Notes under the pieces: model-generated
Seen by the model: only the letters and a program-made list of their open reading frames with translations
What the model was told of the DNA's origin: nothing
The model's database searches: none
In this document: positions 54,738 through 63,049 of the stretch, in pieces
Layout of the letters: every line of letters starts with the position of its first letter
How positions within the stretch are numbered: position 1 is the first letter of the stretch
Made by a program: the position numbers and the translations under genes
From: Paraburkholderia sp. CNPSo 3272
GTDB lineage: Bacteria > Pseudomonadota > Gammaproteobacteria > Burkholderiales > Burkholderiaceae
DNA length: 64,000 bases
Assembly (NCBI RefSeq): GCF_024206495.1
Contig: NZ_JAMBPQ010000035.1
Location: 1 to 64,000, forward strand
Reading direction: 5' to 3'

Positions 54738-57395
54738 TTACGACCCCGTCTTGCGCGCCGGCGTCTTGCGGGCGGCGGTCTTGCGCGCCGGGGCGGCTTT
54801 GGCGGCCGCCGTCTTGCGCGCGGGCTTCGCCTTGCCTTCTTCAGCCGACTGCCCCGCGTCGTTCGCGGCCTCGTTCGTTGCCTCAGCCGCAGCGGTCGAC
54901 TTCTTCGCGGCCGTCTTGGCCGCCGTCTTCGCGCTCGGCTCCTTCTTCTCGAACTCAAAGCCGATCTTGCCGTCCGGCTGCTTGACGAGGAAAGCCTTGA
55001 AGTTGCGGCCCGTACGCGACGACTTGAAGTTCGTCAGCAAGTCGGTGCGGCCTTCAGCCAGCAGCTTCGCCATCTGGTCGCGCGCGATCTCCTGCTGCAG
55101 GATCACCTTGCCCGAGCGGAAGTCGCAAGTCTTCGGATTCGCGACCGAGTGCTCGCACACGTAGCTCATGCCATGCTCGTACACGCGTCCCTTGCACTTC
55201 GGGCACGCGCCCACCGGCTCCTGTTGCGAGAAGTCGGGCGCTTCGCCGTCTTCGGCGCCAGAGTCCTGGCCGAAATCGAACTCGAGCTTGTAGTTCTTGA
55301 TTTCGTCGTCGAACGAGAGCTTGAGGATGGCCGAGAACGGCCGGCCCATCTTGCTGCGGAAGCCCGAGAGCGGACCGATCGTCTTGTTCTGCAGCAGTTC
55401 TTCGACTTCGGGGATTTCGAACTGACGGCCGCCCGGAATCTTCGAGATCGAGAACTCGCACTTCGTGCAGGCGAAGCGGCGGTAGTTTTCCTTCACCTGG
55501 CCGCCGCAATTCGGACACGGCGTTTGCAGCGTCGCGTAGTCGCCGGGGATCGTATCCGAGTCGTATTCCTTCGCGCGCTTCACGATGGTCTGCGTCATGC
55601 GGGCGATTTCCTGCATGAACGCGTCGCGCGGGAGCCTGCCGCGCTCCATCTGCGCAAGCTTGTACTCCCATTCGCCGGTGAGTTCGGGCGCGGTGAGTTC
55701 CTCCACGCCGAGACCGCGCAACAGCGTCATGAGCTGGAACGCCTTGGCCGTCGGGATCAGTTCGCGGCCTTCGCGCACGAGATACTTTTCGCCGAGCAGA
55801 CCTTCGATGATCGCCGCGCGCGTGGCCGGCGTGCCCAGGCCCTTGGCGGCCATGGCCTCGCGCAGCTCTTCGTCGTCCACGAGCTTGCCCGCGCCCTCCA
55901 TGGCCGAGAGCAGCGTCGCTTCGTTGTAGCGCGCGGGCGGCTTGGTCACGAGCTGGTGCGCCGCGATCTTGTCGGTCTTGACCTTCTCGTCCTTCTTCAC
56001 CGGCACGAGGTTGGCGTCGTCGCCGCCCGCGTCGCGGCCATAGACTTGCAGCCAGCCCGGCTCGACCAGCACCTTGCCTTCGGTCTTGAAGTGATGTCCG
56101 GCGACTTCGGTGATGCGCGTGGTGACGCGATATTCAGCCGCCGGGAAGAAAACGGCGAGGAAGCGCTTCACGACGAGGTCGTACAGCTTCTGCTCGGGCT
56201 CCGAGAGCGACTTCGGCGCCTGCAGCGTGGGGATGATGGCGAAGTGGTCGCTGATCTTCGAGTTGTCGAAAATGCGCTTGTTCGGCTTCACCCAGCCCTT
56301 GTCGAGCACCTGCTTGGCGTGCGGCAGGTAGTTGTTGCTCTCCTTGAGCATCTCGAGCGTGTGCTTGACCGTTTCGAGATAGTCCTCGGGCAGCGCGCGC
56401 GCATCGGTACGCGGGTAGGTGAGCACTTTGTGCTTTTCGTACAGCGCCTGGGCGAGGCCGAGCGTGTTCTTGGCCGAAAAGCCGAAGCGGCCGTTGGCTT
56501 CGCGCTGCAGGCTCGTCAGGTCGAATAGCGCGGGCGAGAGCTGGGTGGACGGCTTCGATTCTTCGCTGACCGTGCCTTCGCGGCCATGGCAGGCCGCGAC
56601 GATGGTCTCGGCGGCCGGCAGGCTCCAGAGGCGCGAGTCGCGCTTTTCCGGGTCGAACTCGTCCCTCTTGAATTTCGGGTCGTACCAGCGGCCCTCATAG
56701 AAGCCGCCTGCGCAGACGAACTCGGCACGCACTTCCCAATAATCGCGCGGGATGAAACGGCGGATTTTCTCTTCGCGTTCGACGACGATCGACAAGGTTG
56801 GCGTCTGAACGCGGCCCACCGTGGTGAGGAAGAAGCCGCCGCCCTTGCTGTTGAAGGCGGTCATTGCGCGCGTGCCGTTGATGCCGACGAGCCAGTCGGC
56901 TTCCGAGCGGCAGCGGGCGGCGTCGGCGAGCGGCTGCATGTCGTGGTCGCTGCGCAGATTCGCGAAGCCGTCGCGGATCGCCTGCGGAGTCATCGACTGG
57001 AGCCACAGGCGCTGGACCGGCTGCTTTGCCTTCGCGTGCTGCGCGATGAGGCGGAAGATCAGCTCGCCCTCGCGCCCCGCGTCGCAGGCGTTGATGAGCT
57101 GCGTGACGTCCTTGCGCTTCATCAGTTTGTTGAGGACCTTGAGCCGCGATTCGCTCTTGGCGATCGGGTTCAGGTCGAAGTGCGGCGGGATCACGGGCAG
57201 GTGAGCGAAGCTCCACTTGCCGCGCTTGACCTCGTATTCTTCCGGCGCTGCGATTTCCAGCAGATGGCCGACCGCCGACGAGAGCACGTAGTCGTCGCTC
57301 TCGTAGTACTCGTCATGCTTGGTAAAACCGCCCAGCGCACGCGCGATGTCGTTCGCGACGGATGGCTTCTCGGCGATGATCAGAGCTTTGGACAT
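54738..57395 (-). CDS. topB: DNA topoisomerase III
   Basis: Type IA topoisomerase acting on recombination and replication intermediates. TOPRIM domain at the start (ALIIAEKPSVANDIARALGG; acidic DAGREGELIFR), active-site Tyr near residue 328 in VLTYPRTDARAL, then two or three zinc ribbons near the C terminus (CPNCGG, CTKCEF, CPKCKG). The last 70 residues are an unusual Lys/Ala/Thr-rich, histone-H1-like tail (KPARKTAAAKAAPARKTAAR). 885 residues, longer than E. coli TopB (653) because of the zinc and tail regions. Confidence 0.95.
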   Translation of the reverse strand: MSKALIIAEKPSVANDIARALGGFTKHDEYYESDDYVLSSAVGHLLEIAAPEEYEVKRGKWSFAHLPVIPPHFDLNPIAKSESRLKVLNKLMKRKDVTQLINACDAGREGELIFRLIAQHAKAKQPVQRLWLQSMTPQAIRDGFANLRSDHDMQPLADAARCRSEADWLVGINGTRAMTAFNSKGGGFFLTTVGRVQTPTLSIVVEREEKIRRFIPRDYWEVRAEFVCAGGFYEGRWYDPKFKRDEFDPEKRDSRLWSLPAAETIVAACHGREGTVSEESKPSTQLSPALFDLTSLQREANGRFGFSAKNTLGLAQALYEKHKVLTYPRTDARALPEDYLETVKHTLEMLKESNNYLPHAKQVLDKGWVKPNKRIFDNSKISDHFAIIPTLQAPKSLSEPEQKLYDLVVKRFLAVFFPAAEYRVTTRITEVAGHHFKTEGKVLVEPGWLQVYGRDAGGDDANLVPVKKDEKVKTDKIAAHQLVTKPPARYNEATLLSAMEGAGKLVDDEELREAMAAKGLGTPATRAAIIEGLLGEKYLVREGRELIPTAKAFQLMTLLRGLGVEELTAPELTGEWEYKLAQMERGRLPRDAFMQEIARMTQTIVKRAKEYDSDTIPGDYATLQTPCPNCGGQVKENYRRFACTKCEFSISKIPGGRQFEIPEVEELLQNKTIGPLSGFRSKMGRPFSAILKLSFDDEIKNYKLEFDFGQDSGAEDGEAPDFSQQEPVGACPKCKGRVYEHGMSYVCEHSVANPKTCDFRSGKVILQQEIARDQMAKLLAEGRTDLLTNFKSSRTGRNFKAFLVKQPDGKIGFEFEKKEPSAKTAAKTAAKKSTAAAEATNEAANDAGQSAEEGKAKPARKTAAAKAAPARKTAARKTPARKTGS

Positions 57396-57652
57396 GACTG
57401 GTTGCTTGTGGGTGTTCCGGTTGGCGCCCCCGGGGCCGATGCCGCCTGAATGGGCGCTTGGGCTCGATGCCCGGCGTTGCTGCCCCGCTCGGGGGGCCGT
57501 TCTCGACCGCTTTATAGCACATGGCGCGTCGGCGTCGGTTTTTGCGTCATCTCATCACGACACCCGCGCACCCGCCAGGGCGCCCAATCATAAGGGCGCG
57601 CCAGGCCGCGCGGCAAGCAGCATGCCTGAGCGGGGTCAGATGCAGAGCGTGC

Positions 57653-58030
57653 TCAAACCGCAATCAAAGCGGGCCGCAGCTTGGGCGCGTCGGCGACGCC
57701 CGGCAGCGCCGTGAGGTCCGAGAGCATGCGCTCGACCACGGCGGCGTGCGGCAGGACCGTGCCGAAAAAGCGCGTGGCGTGACCGTCCTCGATCAGGATG
57801 GTCGGGAAGTTCTCGACATCGAGATCGTCGAAGCGATCGGCATGGGTTTCGATGTCGATGTACGCGAAGCAGACATCGGGATGCGCCTCGGCGATGCGGT
57901 CGAACGTGGCCCGGTAGTCGCGGCACGTCCCGCACCACTGCGCGCACAGGCACGCGACGAACAGCGTGTCCTGATTGCTGACGCGCTCGGCGATCTGGTC
58001 GGCGTCGGTGTCGAGGTCTAGCGCGGGCAT
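57653..58030 (-). CDS. Thioredoxin-fold protein
   Basis: 125 residues with the redox motif WCGTC (AQWCGTCRDY), cis-Pro segment NFPTILIE and the end FFGTVLPHAAVVERM. Cytoplasmic: no signal peptide. ATG 58030 has AAGGAA upstream; an upstream ATG adds a poor segment. WCGTC differs from thioredoxin WCGPC by losing Pro, which usually raises the redox potential. It lies between topB and dprA, all minus strand. Confidence 0.88.
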   Translation of the reverse strand: MPALDLDTDADQIAERVSNQDTLFVACLCAQWCGTCRDYRATFDRIAEAHPDVCFAYIDIETHADRFDDLDVENFPTILIEDGHATRFFGTVLPHAAVVERMLSDLTALPGVADAPKLRPALIAV

Positions 58031-58125
58031 GGTCGTTCCTTGCGTTCTCTTATATATAGAGCGGGGTATTTGGCGCGAATGTATCACGGCGGCGCGCGGG
58101 CGGTGATGCTCCCCCAATCCGCATA

Positions 58126-59388
58126 TCAGCCGCGCGAGGCCCGCACGAACCAGCCGCCGGGCAAGGCGTCGAGGTGTCCCGCGAGTTCGAGTTGCAGCAG
58201 CGTGCCTTGCAGCACCGCTTCGGTCATGTCGGTGCGCTGTGCAAGGATTTCAACCGTGGCCGGCGCGTGACCGAGTGCGTCAAGCAGGCGCCGGGCTTCG
58301 GCGCCAAGGCCGGCGGGCGATTTTCGTGCGTTAGCGCGATGTACAGGCGGCGGCTCGGGACGGCGGAATTCGAGCGCCAGTTGTGGCGTCTCGCTTGCGG
58401 CGTTGCGCGGCATGCGGTCGAAGGGAACCGAGACCTTCTGGCGGCGTCGTTCCCGCGGCGACGCGGGCGCGCGCCCGGCACCCGGGGGTTGCCCAACATT
58501 GAGTGCGTCGAGCACCTCTTCGGGCGATTCGACCAGCTGCGCGCCCTGCTTGATGAGCCCGTGGCAGCCGCGCGTGAGCGGCGCGTGAATCGAGCCGGGC
58601 AGCGCGAATACGTCGCGGCCCATTTCGTTGGCGAGCCTTGCCGTGATGAGCGAGCCGGAACGTTGTGCTGCCTCGACCACCACCACGCCTTCGACGAGCG
58701 CGGCAATCACGCGGTTGCGCTGCGGAAAGTTCGCCGAGCGCGCCGGCGTGCCGAGCGGCCATTCGGAGACGAGCGCGCCGTGTACGGCGATCTTCATGGC
58801 GAGCGGATGATGCGCCGGGGGATAGACGAGATCCGCGCCGGTGCCGATCACGGCGACGGTGCCGCCCTCCTCGTGGAGCGCGCCGCCATGCGCAGCGCCG
58901 TCCACCCCGAGCGCGAGCCCCGAGACGACCGTGAGACCCGACGCGGCGAGTATGCGCGCGAAGCGCGCGGCGTCTTCGACCGCCTGTGGCGTGGCGTTGC
59001 GGCTGCCCACGACGGCTATTGCGCGTGCGTGGAGCAGTTCGAGCCGGCCCTTTGCATAGAGCAGCGGCGGTGGATCGGGCATATCGAGCAGACGGGCGGG
59101 ATACGCCGGGTCGGCAAGCGTGATGAGCGCGTTGCCGGGTGCCGCTCGCCAGGCCTGCAGGGCTTCGAGTTGGGCCGCGAAGTCCGGGCGGGGCTCGGCG
59201 AGGGCGGCGTGGGCAGCTTGCGCACCCGCCACCGCGGCGAGTGCGGCGAATGGTTGGGCCAGTACGTTTTGAGGCAGGCCGAACGCGCTGAGCAGCGCAC
59301 GCAGCGCAGCGGGCCTCAGGCCGCGCGCGAGGGTGAGGTGCAGCCAGGCGGCCAGTTCTTCGGCAGACAGCGGCAAGGTCGTCGGCAT
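58126..59388 (-). CDS. dprA: DNA processing protein DprA
   Basis: Loads RecA on incoming single-stranded DNA during transformation. A SAM-like N-terminal domain, the Rossmann core with VGSRNATPQAVEDAARFA and SGLALGVDGAAHGGAL, NFPQRNRVIAAL and a C-terminal winged helix (about 355-420, LGHAPATVEILAQRTDMTEAV). 420 residues from ATG 59388; an upstream ATG at 59442 adds 18 residues. Divergent from def-fmt. A His-poor, basic linker (SPRERRRQKVSVPF) precedes the winged helix. Confidence 0.93.
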   Translation of the reverse strand: MPTTLPLSAEELAAWLHLTLARGLRPAALRALLSAFGLPQNVLAQPFAALAAVAGAQAAHAALAEPRPDFAAQLEALQAWRAAPGNALITLADPAYPARLLDMPDPPPLLYAKGRLELLHARAIAVVGSRNATPQAVEDAARFARILAASGLTVVSGLALGVDGAAHGGALHEEGGTVAVIGTGADLVYPPAHHPLAMKIAVHGALVSEWPLGTPARSANFPQRNRVIAALVEGVVVVEAAQRSGSLITARLANEMGRDVFALPGSIHAPLTRGCHGLIKQGAQLVESPEEVLDALNVGQPPGAGRAPASPRERRRQKVSVPFDRMPRNAASETPQLALEFRRPEPPPVHRANARKSPAGLGAEARRLLDALGHAPATVEILAQRTDMTEAVLQGTLLQLELAGHLDALPGGWFVRASRG

Positions 59389-59671
59389 TGCGTTCCCCGG
59401 GCGCGGACGGTTTGCCGCACCTCGTGATAAAATTTTCACCATCCGAAATACACCGTGGCGTCTTTACCCGTGGCATTGCGCACGCCTTCGCGCGCAGCGC
59501 GTCCGCACGGGCGATACGCGCGTTCAACGTTGAATTGCGGCCCTTTCGTCCGAATATGAGGAGATATCCTCCGTATCCGGCCTGGGACCCGCAAGCTGGC
59601 CGAATGGCCAGGCCGCGCATCGTTCCCTGCACCTGGCTCTTTCGGGCGCCCAACGAGAAACCCGTCAAATC

Positions 59672-60175
59672 ATGGCTCTACTGAACATTCTTCATTACCC
59701 GGACAAGCGTTTGCACAAGGTCGCGAAGCCGGTCGAGGTGGTCAACGACCGCATCCGCAAACTGGTCGCAGACATGGCCGAAACCATGTACGCCGCGCCG
59801 GGCGTCGGTCTGGCGGCCACCCAGGTCGACGTGCACGAGCGCGTCGTGGTGATCGACGTTTCCGACGCGCACGACGAGCTGCGCGTGTTCATCAACCCGG
59901 AAATCCTCTGGTCGAGCGACGAGCGCGAAGTGCACGAGGAAGGCTGTCTTTCCGTGCCGGGCATCTACGATGAAGTCGAGCGCGCGGAAAAGGTGCGCGT
60001 GCGCGCGATGAACGAAAAGGGCGAGACCTACGAGGTGGACTGCGAAGGGCTGCTTGCCGTGTGCATCCAGCACGAAATGGATCACCTGATGGGCAAGGTG
60101 TTCGTCGAGTACCTCTCGTCGCTCAAGCAGACGCGCATCCGCAGCAAGATGAAAAAGCTCGAACGCGCGATGTAA
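59672..60175 (+). CDS. def: Peptide deformylase
   Basis: Removes formyl from the start Met of nascent proteins; Fe/Zn enzyme. All three signatures are present: GVGLAATQ, EGCLSVPG (metal-binding Cys) and HEMDH (metal-binding His and catalytic Glu). 167 residues. Co-transcribed with fmt 63 bases downstream. Divergent from dprA. Confidence 0.97.
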   Translation: MALLNILHYPDKRLHKVAKPVEVVNDRIRKLVADMAETMYAAPGVGLAATQVDVHERVVVIDVSDAHDELRVFINPEILWSSDEREVHEEGCLSVPGIYDEVERAEKVRVRAMNEKGETYEVDCEGLLAVCIQHEMDHLMGKVFVEYLSSLKQTRIRSKMKKLERAM

Positions 60176-60238
60176 TCGCAATCCGCGCCGTCTCTTTCTT
60201 CATCCACCCGCTTTCAGCGAACTGAGCACCGAGCGCCC

Positions 60239-61234
60239 ATGAGCCACACCCTTCGCGTCATCTTCGCCGGCACGCCGGAATTCGCCGCCACGGCGCTCGC
60301 GGCGATTCACGAAGCGGGCTTTGCCGTGCCGCTCGTCCTGACCCAGCCCGACCGCCCGGCAGGCCGCGGCATGAAGCTCCAGGCAAGCCCGGTCAAGCGC
60401 TATGCGCAGGAGCACGGCATCGCCGTCGCCCAACCGCCGTCGCTGCGCCGCACGGGCAAGTATCCGCAGGAAGCCGCCGCGGCGCTCGACCTGCTGCGCG
60501 CCACGCCGCACGACGTGATGGTGGTCGCAGCCTATGGGCTGTTGCTGCCGCAGGAAGTGCTGGACATCCCGCCGCGCGGCTGCATCAACATTCATGGGTC
60601 CATTCTGCCGCGCTGGCGCGGCGCCGCGCCGATTCATCGCGCGATCGAAGCCGGCGACACCGAAACCGGCATTACGCTCATGCAGATGGACGCGGGGCTC
60701 GACACCGGCCCGATGATCTCCGAGGAGCGCACGCCAATCGCGCCCGGCGACACCACGGCGACGCTGCACGACCGCCTGGCGCAACTCGGCGCGAAGCTGA
60801 TCGTGGATGGGCTCGCCGCGCTCGAGCGCGACGGCGCGCTGCCCGCCACGCCGCAGCCGGCGGAGGGCGCGACCTACGCCGAGAAGATCGGCAAGCAGGA
60901 AGCCGCGCTCGACTGGCGGCGGCCCGCGCAGGCGCTCGCGCGCCAGATTCGCGCGTTCGACCCGTTCCCGGGCGGCGCGGCCACGCTGGACGGCGCGCAG
61001 CTCAAGCTGTGGGCCGCCGAGCCGGTAGCGCGCACGTCTACCGCCGCCGGCGCGCCGGGCGAAATTCTCGAAGTGAGCCCGGCGGGCGTGGTGGTGGCCT
61101 GCGGCGAGGGCGCGCTGCGCCTCACGCAGATGCAAAAGCCGGGCGGCAAGCGGCTGCCCGCACGTGAATTCCTGGCTGGCATGCCTCTGACGGCGGGGCA
61201 GAGGTTCCAGTTGCCCGACGTCCCAGCGGCCTGA
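60239..61234 (+). CDS. fmt: Methionyl-tRNA formyltransferase
   Basis: Formylates initiator Met-tRNA, the partner activity to def. VIFAGTPEFAA at the start, GCINIHGSILPRWRGAAPI with the catalytic Asn/His and the formyl-folate loop LPRWRGAAPIHRA, and a C-terminal OB-like domain. 331 residues, complete. Confidence 0.97.
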   Translation: MSHTLRVIFAGTPEFAATALAAIHEAGFAVPLVLTQPDRPAGRGMKLQASPVKRYAQEHGIAVAQPPSLRRTGKYPQEAAAALDLLRATPHDVMVVAAYGLLLPQEVLDIPPRGCINIHGSILPRWRGAAPIHRAIEAGDTETGITLMQMDAGLDTGPMISEERTPIAPGDTTATLHDRLAQLGAKLIVDGLAALERDGALPATPQPAEGATYAEKIGKQEAALDWRRPAQALARQIRAFDPFPGGAATLDGAQLKLWAAEPVARTSTAAGAPGEILEVSPAGVVVACGEGALRLTQMQKPGGKRLPAREFLAGMPLTAGQRFQLPDVPAA

Positions 61235-61359
61235 GCCAGCGCTCGCGCCATTGCCTGAGCGCCAGCGCCTGAAAACGACCGCGAGGCCAAATGTCGCGCG
61301 GTTCCCGGCGCGCTAGAATCAATGGCGTTTGAAGCGCGTTTTTCGATTTTGAGGTTGTC

Positions 61360-62010
61360 ATGCTCGGCATTACCCATTTCGGTTTCTTTGTCGTCGCCGT
61401 ATTTCTCCTGAACGTGACGCCGGGGCCCGACACGGCCTATATCGTCGGCCGCAGCGTCGCGCAGGGCCGCGGCGCGGGCCTCGTTTCGGCACTGGGTATT
61501 TCGGCGGGCTGCTGCGTGCACACGCTCGCGTGCGCGTTCGGTTTGACCGCGTTACTCGCGGCGTCGGCCACGGCGTTCACGGTCATCAAGATGGTCGGCG
61601 CGATCTATCTCGTGTATCTCGGCGTGCGCCTCGTGCTCACGAAACATGAGGCCAGGGCCGCCGAAGGCGCCACGCCAGCCACGCCGCCTGCCGCCGCGCC
61701 GCGCCCGCTGCGCCAACTGTTCGTTGCGGGTTTCTGCACCAACGTGCTCAATCCGAAGGTGGTGCTGTTCTTCGTCTCTTTCTTCCCGCAGTTCGTGACC
61801 ACGGGGACGGAGCACAAGGCCCTCGCTTTCCTCACGCTCGGCGCCGTTTTCCTGCTGATGAGCACGGTCTGGAACAGCTTCGTCGCGTGGGTGGCGGGCA
61901 GCGTCACGCGGCGCTTCTCGGGCAAGCCGGGCGTGAAGAAGTGGCTCGACCGCACGGTCGGTTCGGCGTTCGTCGGGCTGGGCCTGAAGCTCGCGACCGC
62001 CACGCGTTGA
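61360..62010 (+). CDS. LysE/RhtB-family exporter
   Basis: 216 residues, six membrane segments. Opening FLLNVTPGPDTAYIVGRSVAQG carries the family's PGPD signature, with IGAIYLVYLGVRLV-like and LNPKVVLFFVSFFPQF further on; the loop after the third helix is Ala/Pro-rich. Exports an amino acid of unknown identity. Between fmt and htpX, probably with its own promoter. Second LysE member of the window, distinct from the one at 27431. Confidence 0.93.
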   Translation: MLGITHFGFFVVAVFLLNVTPGPDTAYIVGRSVAQGRGAGLVSALGISAGCCVHTLACAFGLTALLAASATAFTVIKMVGAIYLVYLGVRLVLTKHEARAAEGATPATPPAAAPRPLRQLFVAGFCTNVLNPKVVLFFVSFFPQFVTTGTEHKALAFLTLGAVFLLMSTVWNSFVAWVAGSVTRRFSGKPGVKKWLDRTVGSAFVGLGLKLATATR

Positions 62011-62012
62011 GA

Positions 62013-62037
62013 TTGAATTTTTCGCAACTGCCCATAT
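62013..62037 (+). promoter_or_regulatory. Sigma-32-like heat-shock promoter of htpX
   Basis: TTGAA at 62013-62017, 13 bases, then CCCATAT at 62031-62037, matching the -35 TTGAA and -10 CCCATnT of heat-shock promoters. It gives a leader of about 95 bases. A sigma-70-like TACAAT at 62051-62056 lies just beyond. Confidence 0.6.
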
Positions 62038-62140
62038 CTAACAAATCGCTTACAATGCGCTCGCTTGACGCTAGCTGACTAGCTGGCGGCGGGCGTTCAA
62101 CGATCGATTTGATCCCCTCGCGGGTGAAGGAGCACAGCAC

Positions 62141-62995
62141 ATGTTCAACTGGGTCAAAACCGCGATGTTGATGGCCGCGATTACGGCCCTTTTCATCGTG
62201 ATTGGCGGGCTGATCGGCGGGCATCGCGGGATGGTGCTGGCGCTGTTCTTCGCGCTTGCCACGAACTTTTTCTCGTACTGGTATTCGGACAAGATGGTCC
62301 TGCGCATGTACAACGCGCAGGAAGTCGACGAGACCACGGCGCCGCAGTTCTATCGCATGGTTCGCGATCTGGCCACGCGGGCGGGCTTGCCCATGCCGCG
62401 CGTCTACCTCATCAACGAGGACGCGCCCAACGCCTTCGCCACGGGCCGCAACCCCGAGCACGCCGCGGTCGCGGCGACCACCGGCATCCTGCGCGTGTTG
62501 TCCGAGCGCGAGATGCGCGGCGTCATGGCGCACGAGCTGGCGCACGTGAAGCACCGCGACATCCTCATCTCGACGATCTCGGCCACCATGGCCGGCGCGA
62601 TCTCGGCGCTCGCCAACTTCGCGATGATCTTCGGCGGCCGCGACGAAAACGGCCGCCCGGCGAACCCCATCGCGAGCATTGCCGTGGCGCTGCTCGCGCC
62701 GATCGCTGGCGCGCTGATCCAGATGGCGATTTCGCGTGCGCGCGAGTTCGAGGCGGACCGCGGCGGCGCCGAGATTTCCGGCGATCCGCAGGCGCTCGCC
62801 TCGGCGCTCGACAAGATCCACCGCTACGCGCAGGGCATTCCGTTCCCGGCGGCAGAACAGCATCCGGCCACGGCGCAGATGATGATCATGAATCCGCTTT
62901 CCGGCGGCGGCTTGCAGAACCTCTTTAGCACGCACCCGTCCACGGAAGAGCGCATCCGCCGCTTGATGGAGATAGCTGCGGGCGGCAGACACTAA
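62141..62995 (+). CDS. htpX: Membrane zinc metalloprotease HtpX
   Basis: Quality-control protease of the inner membrane. Two N-terminal membrane segments (VKTAMLMAAITALFIVI and MVLALFFALATNFFSY), the zinc site HELAHVKHRD with HExxH and the third ligand Glu in FEADRGGAEI, two further hydrophobic segments between them. 284 residues. A sigma-32-like promoter stands upstream, fitting its heat-shock regulation in other bacteria. Confidence 0.96.
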   Translation: MFNWVKTAMLMAAITALFIVIGGLIGGHRGMVLALFFALATNFFSYWYSDKMVLRMYNAQEVDETTAPQFYRMVRDLATRAGLPMPRVYLINEDAPNAFATGRNPEHAAVAATTGILRVLSEREMRGVMAHELAHVKHRDILISTISATMAGAISALANFAMIFGGRDENGRPANPIASIAVALLAPIAGALIQMAISRAREFEADRGGAEISGDPQALASALDKIHRYAQGIPFPAAEQHPATAQMMIMNPLSGGGLQNLFSTHPSTEERIRRLMEIAAGGRH

Positions 62996-63020
62996 ACGCG
63001 AACGGGTAGCGATTGACGGA

Positions 63021-63047
63021 AAAAACGCCTCTTCGGAGGCGTTTCTT
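63021..63047. terminator. Bidirectional terminator after htpX
   Basis: AAACGCCTC 63023-63031 pairs with GAGGCGTTT 63036-63044 around the TTCG tetraloop, with A and T flanks, between two converging genes. Confidence 0.9.
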
Positions 63048-63049
63048 AT

